64,000 bases of DNA. Source: Ditylenchus dipsaci (Eukaryota > Nematoda > Chromadorea > Rhabditida > Anguinidae). The translations under genes and the position numbers were made by a program. Positions 37,801 to 50,200 of this stretch are shown here, in pieces. The stretch is from assembly GCA_004194705.1 (NCBI GenBank), contig SADC01000531.1, positions 40,328-104,327 of the forward strand, given 5' to 3'. The first letter of the stretch is position 1. Every line of letters starts with the position of its first letter. Under the pieces are notes generated by a model. It saw only the letters and a list, made by a program, of their open reading frames with translations, made no database searches and was not told where the DNA came from.

Positions 37801-40800
37801 ACCTAGGCCTGAATTTGATCAACCGCCACCTCCACCATCAACCGGTTCATTGATTTCCGGTTGATCAACCGGTTGATGAAGACTATCAATCGGTGGTACA
37901 CCGGTGAATCAACCAGTTGATAACGCCGGTTGATTTGCCATGACTGTTACTGACGAGGTAAAACTGACTCAGGTGGTAACTGCACGCAATAACTGTACAA
38001 TTTCTCGTATATTATATAGGAAAAGAAATCCTACAGTTATCAAAAATCTTAATTTACCAGTCCTCGGTCAATTAATGCTAATTTACCAGTAAATTACCGA
38101 TTTTTAAATTTACTGGCAAATTTAACAATCCTAATTTTAATTACTGAATAAACTAAAATATTTTTTTGGGTTTCAGGCGAGGAAGTGCGCACAGCCAATG
38201 TGATCGCCATGTCTCCAGGTGTGGAAGTGCTGACCCTGGATAGGGAGTCATTCCTGAAACTGATCGGCGACCTGGAAGCACTCAAACGAGACTATGGCGA
38301 CCTGCAAAGGCGTGCCACGTTGTCTTCACGATCTCTCAATGAACCACCTAGTCCCACGAAAATAGCCCAGGAGAATGAGTACAGTGGAGTACAGTTGCGT
38401 CAACTCAAAAGAATCGCCACTCTTGGTGTAGGTGGTTTTGGAAGGGTGGAATTGGTGAGTTTTCATTATTATTTAATTTAATTCATAAAAAATTTGGTGC
38501 TGAATTTGCAGGTGTGCATAAATGGAGACAAGTCCAAGACATTTGCTTTGAAAGCACTAAAAAAGAACACATCATAGACACAAGGCAGCAGGAACACATC
38601 TTTGCTGAGAGAAATATCATGATGGTTGGTCACTTTTTTTACTTTTTTGAAATGATAGAGGCCGGTGCTCATGTGTGTTTGTACCGCAGGTCCAGGGATG
38701 AGCAGTTTGCCCCTTTTATATATTTGAAAAAGGCAAATAGGACGAAAATTGCCCTTTTTAATTTTAGTTTGGAACTTAGATATTTTTAAAATCGAAAAGA
38801 AAAAGTACCGAAAATCAAGAAAAATTTTAAAAATTTATTTTTTTTCGATTTGACCATTTTTTTAAATTGCAAATTTAGACGCACCCCTGGCTTGGACCGT
38901 AAAATACTAATTTTGGAAAACATTTACAGTTAAGTAAGGTAACCTCATGGGACCCGAGAATACGGTTCGGATGATTTTCACGTAACGCCTGGTATATGGA
39001 TATTTAAACTTGTTTAGGATTTACAATATAAAAATGTTTGTAAACGCTGCAAATTAGACAAAACTTTTTTTATGTCGCCGAAAAAACTTGTTTTATCGCC
39101 AAGTTTTTAGGCGGCAAGAATAAGTTTCGGGTGGTATTTAATTCTGACCCGAATTTCTGAAAAATGACGGCAAATTTCATATGACTGCAAATCTTTGAAA
39201 ATTGTCTCATTGGCTTCTGATGGTCTATATAGCCACCGTGTTACTGATGTGTTACTGATCCTTTCAAGATCATTTTGAAGATATTTGTTTGCTGAGAGAA
39301 AATTCGAACCTGGAAGCCCATGAAAATATGCTTTGATCCCCCAAGGCAAATCAAAATTCACAAAAATGCCTTGGTCTCCCCTGTGGTTTTTGGTTACTTT
39401 CGTCAGGCCATAACTTTTTTTCCTACCTCAATCTCGAATTTTTGAATTTTTCGTTAAAGTAAATTGACTATTCTGCGTCAATTAGAGCTAAAATATTCCA
39501 TAAATGATCGCTGAAAACCAGCCTAATCAATAGGATTAAGATTTGCGGTCAGTTTTCAGATATTTGCGGTCATTTTTAAATATCACCCATAAGTTTTATC
39601 CTGCGAAATTGTCGAACAAAAATTTGATTTAAAAAGATCTAAGATAATTATTTTCTAGGAAACTCATACTGATTGGATTGTTAGGTACGTTGTTTTTTTA
39701 CACTTTTTCTATCGTCCTAAGCCTAAGTGGTGAATTGTAGACTGTACACCACCTTCCGAGACTCCAAATACGTATACATGTTACTGGAGGCATGTCTTGG
39801 TGGAGAATTGTGGACTACACTGCGTGATAGAGGCCATTTCGATGACTACACTGCCCGTTTCTTTGTGGCCTGTGTGCTCGAGGGGTTGGAGTATTTGCAT
39901 CGCAAAAACATAGTGTACAGGGACCTGAAGCCAGAAAACTGCCTGCTCACCCAGAACGGCTATTTGAAACTAGTTGATTTTGGGTTTGCTAAGAAGTTGG
40001 CAAGTGGAAGGAAAACTTGGACGTTTTGTGGAACTCCTGAATATGTCTCTCCTGAGGTTTGTGTGTTTTCAGCAATTACAAGCATACCACTTACACTAAT
40101 CATCCTTTATTATTTGAAGATTATCCTAAACAAGGCCACGACCAGGCAGCTGACTATTGGGCGCTCGGTATTTACATTTGCGAGCTTATGCTTGGACGCC
40201 CTCCTTCCAGGTTTTTAATTGTTATTTGTAATAATTTAATGGAGCATACGTAAAACTTTTACGGTAAAAGGGCTCCGCGGATGTGAAAAAGTGCTCACTT
40301 TTTTTTGTTGTGGTCAAAAAAATTTCAATTTTTTGTAAGTTTCAACGCTATTAGGTAGCCCTGATTCGAAAAATTCTTCTGAATCATTGTACTTCTGTAC
40401 GGATTTTTCAACTGGTTTCTAACAAAACCATACCTAAAATATAAATCTAGGCCTTGTTTTGTTAGAAACCAAGTTTAAAAATCCGTACAGAAGTTCAATG
40501 ACTAGGAAAATTTTTGAATTCCCGGGCACCACCTCTTATTAGCGTGGCATGCCCTTTAGCGAGGTATCATTTGCTGCAATATCTTTGTTTTTTTCCAGCA
40601 TTCAATTTCTCCGTATGCGTAACCTAGAAATTGTGATTTAGGAGTCCTAAATTAGGACATAACACAAAACGTTGTCTGCCTGTCTGAAGTTTACAGCACC
40701 ACTAAAGTTACTGACAACACAAAGCAAAAAATGATCCACTGTACAAAGAATACCGTATTTCCTCTAATAAGCGCCCTCCCCAAAATCCGGTATTTCTTAA

Positions 40801-41819
40801 ATTCATTCTCCTCCTTTTATACCGGATTTTTAATTTTGAACGCCACATATGTTATATACCTAAATGTAGCGCAGATTCCCAGCTAAATTTTGGTATATAA
40901 CATATGTGGCGTTCGAAAACAAAAACCCGGTATAAAAGGAGGAGAATGCATTTAAGAAATACCGGATTTTGGGAGGGCGCTTATTAGAGGAAATACGGTA
41001 AATATGAATAGAAGACAAAAACATAAAAAACTTGAATTTTGAAATTGAAGGGGGGGGAACTTTATATACGCATCGCCTGAGTCACAGACTCGACTACCAC
41101 TGCGTGCAAACCTTATTTTTTCACCAAAATATCCGTGAGCCCTGCACGAAAATCGAAAAGTATGAACAAAGTCAAAATCCAAAAAAAGTCAGCAAATTTA
41201 TGCCTTTCGACCAAAACAAAAAAATTGGCAATTTTTTAAATCCGTGGGGGCGCCTTTTTTTACCAAATCTGGACACTTTTCGGTTTTTTTCATGAATTAA
41301 TTTAACTTGAGATTTTATTCAGGCTTCTGATCCAATGAAAACCTACACTCTGATATTGAAAGGTATTGATGCCTTGGAGATTCCAAACCGACGTATTGGC
41401 AAGACAGCCACGGCACTGGTCAAAAAATTGTGCAGGGATAATGGAGGAGAGCGGTTAGGCTCTGGCAGTGGTGGGGTCAACGACATCCGCAAACACAGGT
41501 ATACGTTAATCTTATAGCCAGACAGCATGTTTTCGGCTGAATAAAAGCACAACTGAAATTTTATTAGTAATAATTTTTCTATTTTTATTAAATTTCAGGT
41601 GGTTTATGGGTTTCGACTGGGAAGGTCTACGGTCTCGTAGCTTGAAAGCACCCATCATTCCAAAAGTCAGCAATCCAGCAGACGTCAGCAATTTCGATAA
41701 CTATCCCCCAGATCAGGTAACATCATTTTCGGAGGAAAAAAAGTATATTCCAAGCTCGAATAAAAACTTTTTCAGGACATTCCACCAGATGAGTTTCAGG
41801 CTGGGATGAGGGTTTCTAG
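31807..41819 (+). CDS. egl-4: cGMP-dependent protein kinase (PKG, EGL-4)
   Basis: Ser/Thr kinase activated by cGMP; in nematodes it controls chemosensory behaviour, body size and quiescence. Exons: 31807-31937, 33135-33250, 33499-33663, 34301-34563, 36678-37034, 38177-38454, 38512-38624, 39659-39684 (26 bp), 39741-40056, 40120-40210, 41323-41498, 41599-41716, 41776-41819 (TAG). Domains in order: N-terminal coiled coil ([22 protein letters not shown]); pseudosubstrate [11 protein letters not shown]; two cyclic-nucleotide domains ([11 protein letters not shown] and [17 protein letters not shown], each with the phosphate-binding Arg); kinase with [42 protein letters not shown]-terminal tail FSGWDEGF. 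About 730 residues are visible against 780 in C. elegans; an upstream first exon was not found. About ten single-base losses break the frame, all between intact motifs. The acceptor of the first listed exon could instead be at 31829/31830. Confidence 0.95.
32036..32376. repeat. Fold-back element in an egl-4 intron
   Basis: Arms aaaagtgcctcgttttttt (32042 on) and the complementary aacaaggcacttttcatccg. Inner pair gtttctaacgggtattgttt and aaacaataccccgttagaaa. Loop of about 80 bp. Confidence 0.75.
32630..33000. repeat. Fold-back element in an egl-4 intron
   Basis: Arms ccaagatttttggccacttt and the inverted aaagtggccgaaatcttgg. Inner pair aattgaatgcagatcgactc / gagtcgatatgcattcac. A 14-base C run sits in the left arm. 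Confidence 0.7.
33730..33935. repeat. Fold-back MITE with TTAGGC-rich core, copy 4
   Basis: The arm taataattttcaggctagcc is matched at the right by a diverged aaaaatatcgggggttgg. Three exact TTAGGC hexamers lie at 33762, 33774 and 33788. Lies in the egl-4 intron before the first cyclic-nucleotide exon. Confidence 0.7.
33976..34239. repeat. pogo-type MITE in an egl-4 intron
   Basis: Ends CAGTCAACCCGCTACAGTGA and TCACTATAGCGGGGTTGACTG; TA on the left, TT on the right. Carries the aggtgggaacgaacttttgg block of the 4449-4872 family. It ends 61 bases before the exon at 34301. Confidence 0.8.
35533..35816. repeat. Inverted pair of tRNA-like ends, copy 2
   Basis: Left end cctcagtggataagca then the B-box-like ggttcgattccaa. 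Right end, on the minus strand, ctcggtagcagtggacacg then ggttcgatcccacc. The same central words as 29187-29487 (ggagtaat, cgaattactcc). The B-box matches are close to the GGTTCGAnTCC consensus on both sides. Confidence 0.78.
36051..36186. repeat. 136-bp near-perfect hairpin
   Basis: The arm tcgctttggcctcaggtatc continues to ctcggttt at 36106, then a ~23-base loop, then the complement from aaaccgagagc (36130) to gagcga. Arms of about 56 nt with only a few mismatches or one-base slips. Intronic. Confidence 0.85.
40360..40560. repeat. MITE of the AAAGGGCATGCCC family, left end truncated
   Basis: The right end ttagcgtggcatgcccttta is intact. The left arm starts only at the gaatcattgtacttctgtac block. 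Lies in the 40211-41322 intron of egl-4. Confidence 0.75.
40753..40998. repeat. MITE, CCGTATTTCCTCT type, copy 2, TA duplication
   Basis: TA at 40751-40752 and 40999-41000. Ends CCGTATTTCCTCTAATAAGC and complement. The arms pair over about 110 bp (ggtatttcttaaat, gttatatacc). Intronic in egl-4. Confidence 0.9.
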
Positions 41820-43167
41820 AGTATCTTATTGCAAATTTTACTGTTGAAAATTGTAAATTAGAGCATAGTTGTTGTTATTGAAGACTTCCTCGGTGTGTGA
41901 ATGAGTGTAATTAATTGATTGATGAACTACTACTAGCCAGTTGAGGTGGGAAAAGGCTGTACAAAAAGTTTTTCCCTACCCTCACTTTCCATATTTCATC
42001 TTATCCTCCTTTTTTTAAATTACTTAAGAGCCAAACATTTGTCAAGTGTTTGACACCAATGCTGTTTCAGTCGGTCTGCTTACAGGGCTTACATGTTCGA
42101 TTCTGTGCCGGTCTGTGATTGTGATTCCAGTGATCCCAGTCTGTGTATCTCAAATAACCTTCGACCAGGGTTGCCATATGTCCTTCTTAAAAAGATTTGT
42201 CCTTTTTTGGGACCCCAAATATTTTTTTATTTTTGAAGTTTAAGTCAAAAACTTTTTTTTTCGCTTCAAAATGGCGATAAGCATAGACAGGATGCACTTA
42301 TTCCTTCAAATTCCTTTTTTTGCGAAAAAGTTCGTTTTTTATTAATTTTGAGATGGCAGCCCTGCATTAGACTCAAAATCGAACATGCAAGTGCAGTGCT
42401 TCCAGTACAGTTGTTAATCAACTGCCGTTTATCCGACACCCCAAAGTTCGTTCCCGCCTAAGGTCCAACACCTTTTTCTAACCCCATTTTTTCAAATGTT
42501 TTGCCAAAGTCAATTTTTTTTCTTCAAATTTTTTCAAAGTAGAAGTAAATACTTTTTACTGCGTTAAAAAACTTTTTTGCCATTCCGCTTATTTTATTTT
42601 GCCATGAAAAATAGTTTTACAGTAAAAAAAAAAATTTAAAATTTGGATAAAAAAGGTTTTTTACCGCATGAAAAAGTCTTCAAATTATATTTCGATGCTA
42701 GATTCAGCATTTTGACGCTATTGGTACACTACCTTGACAAATTTTTTCTGGGAATGAGAAATTAATTCTGAGAAATTATTAAACGAATTTTTTAAATTTT
42801 CGAAATCGACAAGACTGGACAGCCTGTGAAGCTCGATTATCATTATTTTATTAGGCTACTTTTTCATGTTATAACCAGCCAGTTAAGGCTAATTTTTTTT
42901 ACTCCACTTATTCCCGATGATTTGGCGACTGTGTGCTGTAGATTTATAAGTCATTTAGTGTTAGACTTTTATTTTAAAGAATATCTATATTTTTTGAACT
43001 AGGTTTCCAGATAAACAAAGGAATAATGTAATTTTAATATGTAAGTTATAAACACATACCCACATACATATATTCGGTGTACAATGCTCTGATCAATCGT
43101 TCTTTTTTATTATGGAAGTGTCCAATTATGGTTTATAAATATTGTGTTCTTTATAATCGATTTGATA

Positions 43168-43173
43168 AATAAA
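43168..43173 (+). terminator. Possible distal polyadenylation signal of egl-4
   Basis: AATAAA about 1.35 kb past the stop codon. No closer AATAAA was seen in the repeat-poor 3' flank. Confidence 0.4.
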
Positions 43174-43296
43174 GCAAAATCAGGTTGGTATTACTTCAAC
43201 CGCAGAAAGACATTATGTAATTTCAGGGATGAAACTGAAGTGTGACAACTAATCGTAAAATTGTGACAGCAAATTACTAGATTTCAGCACTTTTTA

Positions 43297-43525
43297 TTAG
43301 GTCGTGCCAAAAGTTTGTTTTTTTCAAATAAAATTTTTATGGCGTTGTGTTTTTGAAATTGACTTTGAAGTTTTTACAAGTTAACTTCTCATTTTGTAGC
43401 CAGAATTTTCAGCTACAAAATGAGAGGTCAATTCTAAACAACTTGTCTAAAAATTTATAGAAAAAAGATAATGCCATGAAATTTTCATTTGAAAAAAAAA
43501 CGAACAGAATTTTGGCACGACCTAA
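43297..43525. repeat. 229-bp mariner-type MITE, TA duplication
   Basis: TA at 43295-43296 and 43526-43527. Termini TTAGGTCGTGCCAAAAGTTT and TTTTGGCACGACCTAA, which resemble mariner ends. The centre pairs tagccagaattttcagcta. Confidence 0.85.
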
Positions 43526-44365
43526 TAGTAAAAGGCTGTAACTAATTTCACCAGCCAAATTACTGATTTATCCACCAAAATCGTAAAAACTTGTTTCTCT
43601 CGAATATTTCTTAAACTTTTTTTTTCAATTTTTTTATTATTTATTTTTCTTTTAGAGGTAGAAACACATTTTTACGATTTAGTGGGATAAATGAATATTT
43701 GGAGGCTAAATCAGCAGTTTCGAGGGGTAAAATAACTTGAGACATAGTGAACTAGCTACCTAGGGCCGCAACTTTGTAATCAAAAATTTTTTAATACAAA
43801 ATTATTTGTTCTAAACATTATTTTTGAGAAGAAACATAAATCGAAAATTAACTGAGAAGTTTTCACTTTAGCACTGACCCTATAATACTCTAAATTCGTA
43901 CTGTTCCCTCTCCACCTGGTCTTCTTTACCCCTTAATCTGGTCCACTCCCCCCTACAAGTAGTCTACTCCTCGCATTTTCAAAGATATTTCGTGACCAAT
44001 TTTAGACCCAATAAAAAACTCATAATTTTAAGCTTCAAAATTTTCATCCTCAAAGTGAAAAAATTGCTCAAAATATGTAAATCCAACAACCCACCACCCC
44101 TTCCCCCACCCCTAATTTATTTTTACCCCCTTAATTTAAATGTTACCATTCAGATTCAAACTATGCACAAAATATGTAAAACCTCCATACAATTAAAATT
44201 ATTTACCTCTCAATCTTTTCGCGGTCGCATTGATCGCAAATCTTTTTTGGCACTAAAATAGCATGAACTGTCGGCACAAGAAGGTGTAAATATAGAAAAA
44301 CAGCAAATACAGAAACGAGTAAATTTGCTAAAAAAATTGAATTTAAGGCTTTCATCTTGAAATTG

Positions 44366-45000
44366 GGCAATACTTTTTTTGTCACAGATTCACTTTTTTT
44401 GTACCAGATTTACTTTTTTTGTCACAGATTCACTTTTTTTGTACCAGATTCACTCTTTTCTGTCACAGATTTCCTCATTTCTGTCACAGATTCGGTTCTC
44501 GACATGAAATCAACAATTTTTAAAATTTTTTGTGTGAAATTCAGGGGTGGGCAAAGACCAGATGGCTGGAGACCCACTCCGGAATAAATTATTGATTTTC
44601 CGGGGGTTTACTCAAGGGGGGGGTAAACTGTTTTGAGAAAAATCGATTGAGCGGATCAGATTTCGGGCCCGATCGGTTAAATTGCTCAGAATTCTGGTGG
44701 TTTTGAGCGGTTCAGGGTGGATTTGTGAGCGATTTAACCGATCGGACCCAAAATCTGTTCTGCTCAATCAATTTTCTCAAACAGTTTACCCCCCCCCTTT
44801 AGTATACCCCGGAAAACCAATTATTTTGGCTTTTTGGCCATTCCGGAGTGGGTCTCCAGCCATCTGGGTTTTGCCCACCCCTGAATTTCACACAAAAAAT
44901 TTTAAAAATTGTTAATTCCGTGTCGAGAACCAAATCTGAGACAGAAAAAAGTGAATCTGTGACAAAAAAAAATTGCCCCTTGAAATTTCGGAAATAAAGT
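44366..45000. repeat. Fold-back element with repeated CACAGATTCACTTTTTT arms
   Basis: The left arm carries six copies of a gtcacagattcactttttt-like unit (44382-44495); the right arm has decayed inverted copies (44925-44975). Inner pairs: ggcaaagaccagatggctgg / ccagccatctgg and gcggatcagatttcgggccc with its complement. A half copy is at 2782-3130. Confidence 0.8.
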
Positions 45001-45369
45001 ACATTTGGCCAGATAATGTTTTGGTCATTTTCGCCAAAAAGTGCGGCTATAGTCACACTCCTGGTCGCGGACCATGTCGATTTTTTTAAACTTCTTTTGT
45101 GACCAGAGATGAATTTTTCCAGTACTATTTTTATGTTTTTATACCAAACGATAGCATAGGGGTGCCATTTTATCTATAGTTGTCAAATAGTTCGGTCTAA
45201 TTTTTTAAAAATAGTAATTCTAACGATAAAACATTTAGCGCACCATATTTAGTTAAACGTCAGAAGTCATAAAGAAACCCAGAATCACAAATTTCGAATG
45301 GTGTAAATCTTGGTTACAAAAAGGGCGGAAAGGCTTAATACTCCGAACGTGAGAGTAATTCTAAAAAGG

Positions 45370-45790
45370 CTATAATTGAAAACACCCCTTAAATTAAGTG
45401 TTTGCCCCATTAAATTAAGTGTTTACGTGAAATGGACCTTATGTACTTTGGGGGGCCACCGATTTTTTCACCTCGGTTTTTACGTTTATATAGTGATCAA
45501 GTTAATTATGGTGATTTAATTGACCATGATCACTTTAATCAACATATTTTCTATGGTCACTAAGACGGTTAACATAATTATTATGATTATTAGAATCAAC
45601 ATGTAAAAATTGAAGAAAAAACCGAGGTGAAAAAATTGGTGAATTTTACACGAAAAGTTCAAAAATTGCTGATTTCTTGTCCAGAACAATTTTCGGCGAC
45701 TAGAAAAAGTATTTCGGCGACAGAAAAAAGTCATTCGGCGACAATAAAAAGTTTTGCCTAATAAATTTAAGGGGGTAAACACATAATTTA
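45370..45790. repeat. Fold-back element, TTAAATTAAGTGTTT ends
   Basis: Ends ttaaattaagtgtttgcccc and the inverted gggggtaaacacataattta. Inner pair accgattttttcacctcggt / accgaggtgaaaaaattggt. Repeated tcggcgaca units (45695-45745) in the right arm. Confidence 0.7.
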
Positions 45791-46549
45791 AAGGGGCATG
45801 CTCACCTGTTTCACAATTTCAAAGTAAAAGTTTGTAGTGTGGATTCCCCTTTTTGTTGGGGCAGGAAGGGTTAGGAGTGAGGATGCGTATTTCAGGGAGA
45901 TTTTGAGTGAGGGCATGCAGAATTGAAAAACGACATTTTCTTTGGAAAGATTGTCACAAATTTTTTATTAGGAGGTGTTTTTGCAGGTAATAATGAGTAA
46001 TATTTCAGGAATATTACGAGTGACATATCTAGAATTTAGCAATCCTAGATATACACCAATATATTTGAATTGGCGTAAGGATGTTTTCACCTACAGCCAT
46101 TCTAAAAATTCAATATTTGAGCGTTCAAATTCTCGTTGTCTCGGGTGGAATTTAAAATATGGCACTGTGTTTTGAATTCAAAGAGATGTTTTTGCATGAA
46201 CATCGATCTTACTGAGCAAGAATCCCGTGTTAAATTTCGGTTTGTATACCCCGGTAAGTGGCTGCCCGGGTTTTGGTGTATGATGTGTCCCAAATTGATA
46301 ATTTTCGGACTTCAAGTAGTTCCGTGAAACCATTATTATTATGAGATACTTCTGTTATGATAGGCCCCTTCAATTTTTACTCTTGTTTGTTTTCTGATCT
46401 ACCAGGAGCTCTACCGATTGAGCTTTTTCAATTTGGTTGAGCACCAAAGAATCTTGCTTGCTTTCGTAATTTTATTATGCAGTAGAAAACGCGAAATCTC
46501 AGCTTTCTAATGGTGCATTGCAATTGCGGGTGTAAATAAAAAATGGCTG

Positions 46550-46950
46550 TAAGTGAATTGCAGCGGTAAAACTGTGAATTTCAACGGTAAATTAATTTTT
46601 TTCAACGGTATTTTCAAATTTGCCATAAAACAATGAAATTCAACGGTAAATTTGTGAAATTCAGCGGTAAATTTATCGCAAAGTCAACTTCACAGTCCGT
46701 TGCCTCATAGAAATGACCCAAGGTTAAATAGTTGGCACAAAGCATAAATTTTGTTTCAGATGAAATCCTTATATTTGATACACAAATAAGACAACGGACT
46801 GTGAAGTTGACTTTACGATAAATTTACCGCTGAATTTCACAAATTTACCGTTGAATTTCATTGTTTTATGGCAAATTTGAAAATACCGTTGAAAAAAATT
46901 AATTTACCGTTGAAATTCACAGTTTTACCGCTGCAATTCAATTTGAGCCA
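46550..46950. repeat. Fold-back element with tandem CAACGGTAAATT arms, copy 2
   Basis: Nearly identical to 19072-19478 in both arms (gaattgcagcggtaaaactg, ttttgccataaaacaatg-like block, cggactgtgaagttgac). Only the ~90-bp loop differs strongly. This points to recent spread. Confidence 0.88.
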
Positions 46951-47209
46951 TAAAAAATTATGAAATTCCAAGCAAAAAAATGGCTGGTCGAAATTTAGAA
47001 AATTGGTTGACGTCCTATTTCAAAACGGCGAACTTATTTCAAATAGCAAAAACTAAGGACATCATCGTTCTCAGCATGGTCAAATTAAAGTATCCAATGC
47101 ACAATCTCTGAACCCGATTTTACACTACCAGCAACTCATAAATCGCTCTTCATGCTGCTATGCCTTTTTGTTAAATTCATGGCTTAATAAAAAAGAATTC
47201 CAGAAACAA

Positions 47210-50200
47210 ATGATCCGCTTAACTCGCAAGAGCAGTTATTGGTTGTCGAGTATACGATCCTTATGCCAAATTGTGCCAGCTTCTTCAACAGCCATCGCAT
47301 GTATACCTACAAAAGAGCGAGGAAACGCAAAGGATGAAGAAACAAGAAGAAGAGGAAGAGAAGAAATGCTACTGAAGAAGATCCGAAATTCAGTAAAAGA
47401 AGACATCATCAAGAAGCTTGCCCACGAATTGCAGAGAGAACAGCATAGTAACATTCGGAGGAATAGATTGGGTCGAGCCTTGGCTTCCGTAGCAAAGTTG
47501 GTTGTTTTCAGGTAAAAACGTTCACTTCCTAATATTAATTTTAGCTTCATTCGGCAAGAAGACTTATCTAATCTAATTGAATTCGCTAATACCTATTATG
47601 AGCATCCTGATCGAACATCGAAGCCCAACATCTTTGAAGACGAGGTAGTCTTTTTCACGTCCAATACTTGGTTCTGCCGAAGAGTTTGTTGCTCCCAAAT
47701 GCCTTACCCCCTGTTTTTTTATTTGTTGCAAGATAAGGTGATCATGGCTGCTATATAAAATTGTTAGTAAAACAGCAGTGGCAACTAAAGCAAAAATTTT
47801 TAAAAGCAACAGGAGAATCTGGGAGCAACCGTAATTCGGTAGAGGTAGTCTTTTGCACATCTAATACTTGATCACCGGTATATGTTATTTCTAGCTGTGT
47901 GCCGTGATCCTCAATTATGCTTCTTCTGTTCATAAAGGAGATTGCACCTACGCCACGACAGGTTTGTTACAAAATTTTCTGTTTTGCGGGCGTTACATAT
48001 GTTCAAATTTTAAGTGAATGAGCAGACAAGTTTCTTTCCAAGGTATTTGAGTCTTATGCATTGCTAAGTGGCTCATTTAAATTCCTACTTAACTTAGGTT
48101 TATGGATCCAAAAACAGACCCCATTTTCGTGAAATTGTCACGCTGATGAGCATAATTCCGCTTGGAGAGCAGTCAAAAATCGCCTTTGCTCTGTGCCTGC
48201 ATTGGTTAGATGAATGGTTGAGGTTAGAAAGCAATAGTGAAGTCCGTGATGAATTTTCACCGAGATTGATAGAATTAAAGAGGAAATTTTCAACTGAGGT
48301 AATGATGGTTTTATTCTGTCGTAGAAGCTCTAATGTCAAGCATCGAGTATTTCAGCTGCTAAAAGATCCGAAGCAACCTGAAATAAACAGTAATATCTTT
48401 TTAAAAGCTTAACGTTCCTTCGATTCAATATATTAGGAATGATGTTCTCGAGAGATGAATATGCCATAGCTTGCCAGGTCGCTAATATGTGCCAAGTGGA
48501 TTGGGATCCTGAAAAGTCATTCCAAGAAACTCAATGTGATCTTGGTTACAGTGAGTCACTGTCTATATTTTCGAAAGGTCTGTGCCAACCAACTGCTTAT
48601 TCGTCTCCTTCCGACTCGCCGTTCGTGCTACCCTTCAAAACTAAGGTTAGTTGAAACGGCTCTAGGTAAATTCGTTAACAGTAAGTTCGCCAGCAATAAA
48701 TTTGCCAACAGTAATTTCGCCAACAGCCAAATCCGCTAACAATTTTTTAAGGTTACAGGTTCAAATCCTGGTGGTGTCAAACTCTATTTATTTTTCTTAA
48801 AGTTTATTTTAAAGGGCAAGAATTTTCGAGTGGGTAGGAAAAACACCTGGTATTTTTTTAGGAGGTATCCACTTCCAAGTAGATAATCATCTCCTTAGCT
48901 GGTCCAGATTAAATAGTGTTAATCCATTTTTACAAGTTAGGGTATGCTTTAATTATCTAAATCCAACTTTAACGGCCTCGATCTACCCTCAGTGATCAAG
49001 GTCCGTCATCAATGGTCCTAATCAACATCCAATGGTCTACATGTTGTTGTACTTGGGCAAGGGTTGGCGGATTCGCGGCCAAAATCAGCACACTCCACAT
49101 TCCAAGAAATAATGGAACGTGCAATACATGCACGAGGGTAAAATAATCAATATTGGATACGTGTATTACAATAAATAGACCTGGCGTGCGGTTAATTCGT
49201 TCTCAGGTCAATTCTTCCACAATTTTTTATTTTTTCTAAGGAGCAAGTTACTGTAATTCTTCTAATAAACGAGCATGTCCATTTATTTCTCAATAGAGAC
49301 TGCCCGACTATTGGAGACTGCCCGTCTATTAGAATAAGATGCTGTAATCAATCTATCCAACTCAAAATTGTGTTCTGAAAATGGTTTGTTGAGACCAAAA
49401 TGCTGTTTTGACCATCCAAAGTCTCAATAACTTGCGTGGGTGCCTACTCCGAGGTGGTCGACCCCAAATTAAATAATTTGTGTCACATACAGTGAGAAGT
49501 AACTGGTAAACAATAGGAATATAATAGACCCTTCTTCGTACAGAATTTCAGCAAACAAAGTATAAAATTTAAGAGATGTTGGCCAATTTACCTTTTTTCA
49601 AATTTACCGTCGCCCAGTTGAAACTAGTATGTGTGAAATCACCGTTGGTAATTTTCAGGATGATTATATGAAGTTGTTCTCAGATCAGATGAAGACAGAA
49701 GAGCAGAATGTATTAAAAATTCAAAATTTTGACCGCTCTTCTCTGTTGCCTTCGATGGTTCGTATGCTGCATTTTGGCCGTTCACTAAACTTTTCACATT
49801 TAGGAAGAAATGATCCAGAAGTGGGGATGGAGTTCTAAGATCAAAGCTGCTTTGGTAGAAAAACGTGAAGCACTTGGGGATGAAGAATGTAAGTGGGATT
49901 TTTTGTGTTCGAAAATTTCGCCTGTTGTAGGCGAAAAATCTTTTAACACAAATTTTATGCTAGAAACGGTGGGCTGTTTAGTGAAAAGCTTTTTGGAGCA
50001 CATTGACATGGATGTAGCCGCTGATCAGCTAATGGATTGCATTCTTTCAATATTGAGCAAATCTCAGAATGTCGTTTCCTTGAGTCAACTCCAAAACCAG
50101 ATGTGTCGTGTACTGTTAAAGCTTGTTCGTAAACAATTTTTGGCAAAGATGGGTCTAGAGCATCGCGAGGTACGCTGCAATAGAACCAAAAATCTTACAT

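Larger units (their letters stand above)
41820..47209. other. egl-4 3' flank and repeat-rich intergenic region
   Basis: 41820-43170 looks largely free of fold-back elements and may be the egl-4 3' UTR. After it come the elements at 43297-43525, 44366-45000, 45370-45790 and 46550-46950. No exon was seen. Confidence 0.45.

Noticed and set aside
31807..41819. egl-4 as a pseudogene because of its many frame breaks
   Set aside because: Breaks are nearly all single-base losses in short runs; all catalytic motifs, splice sites and the stop codon are kept.
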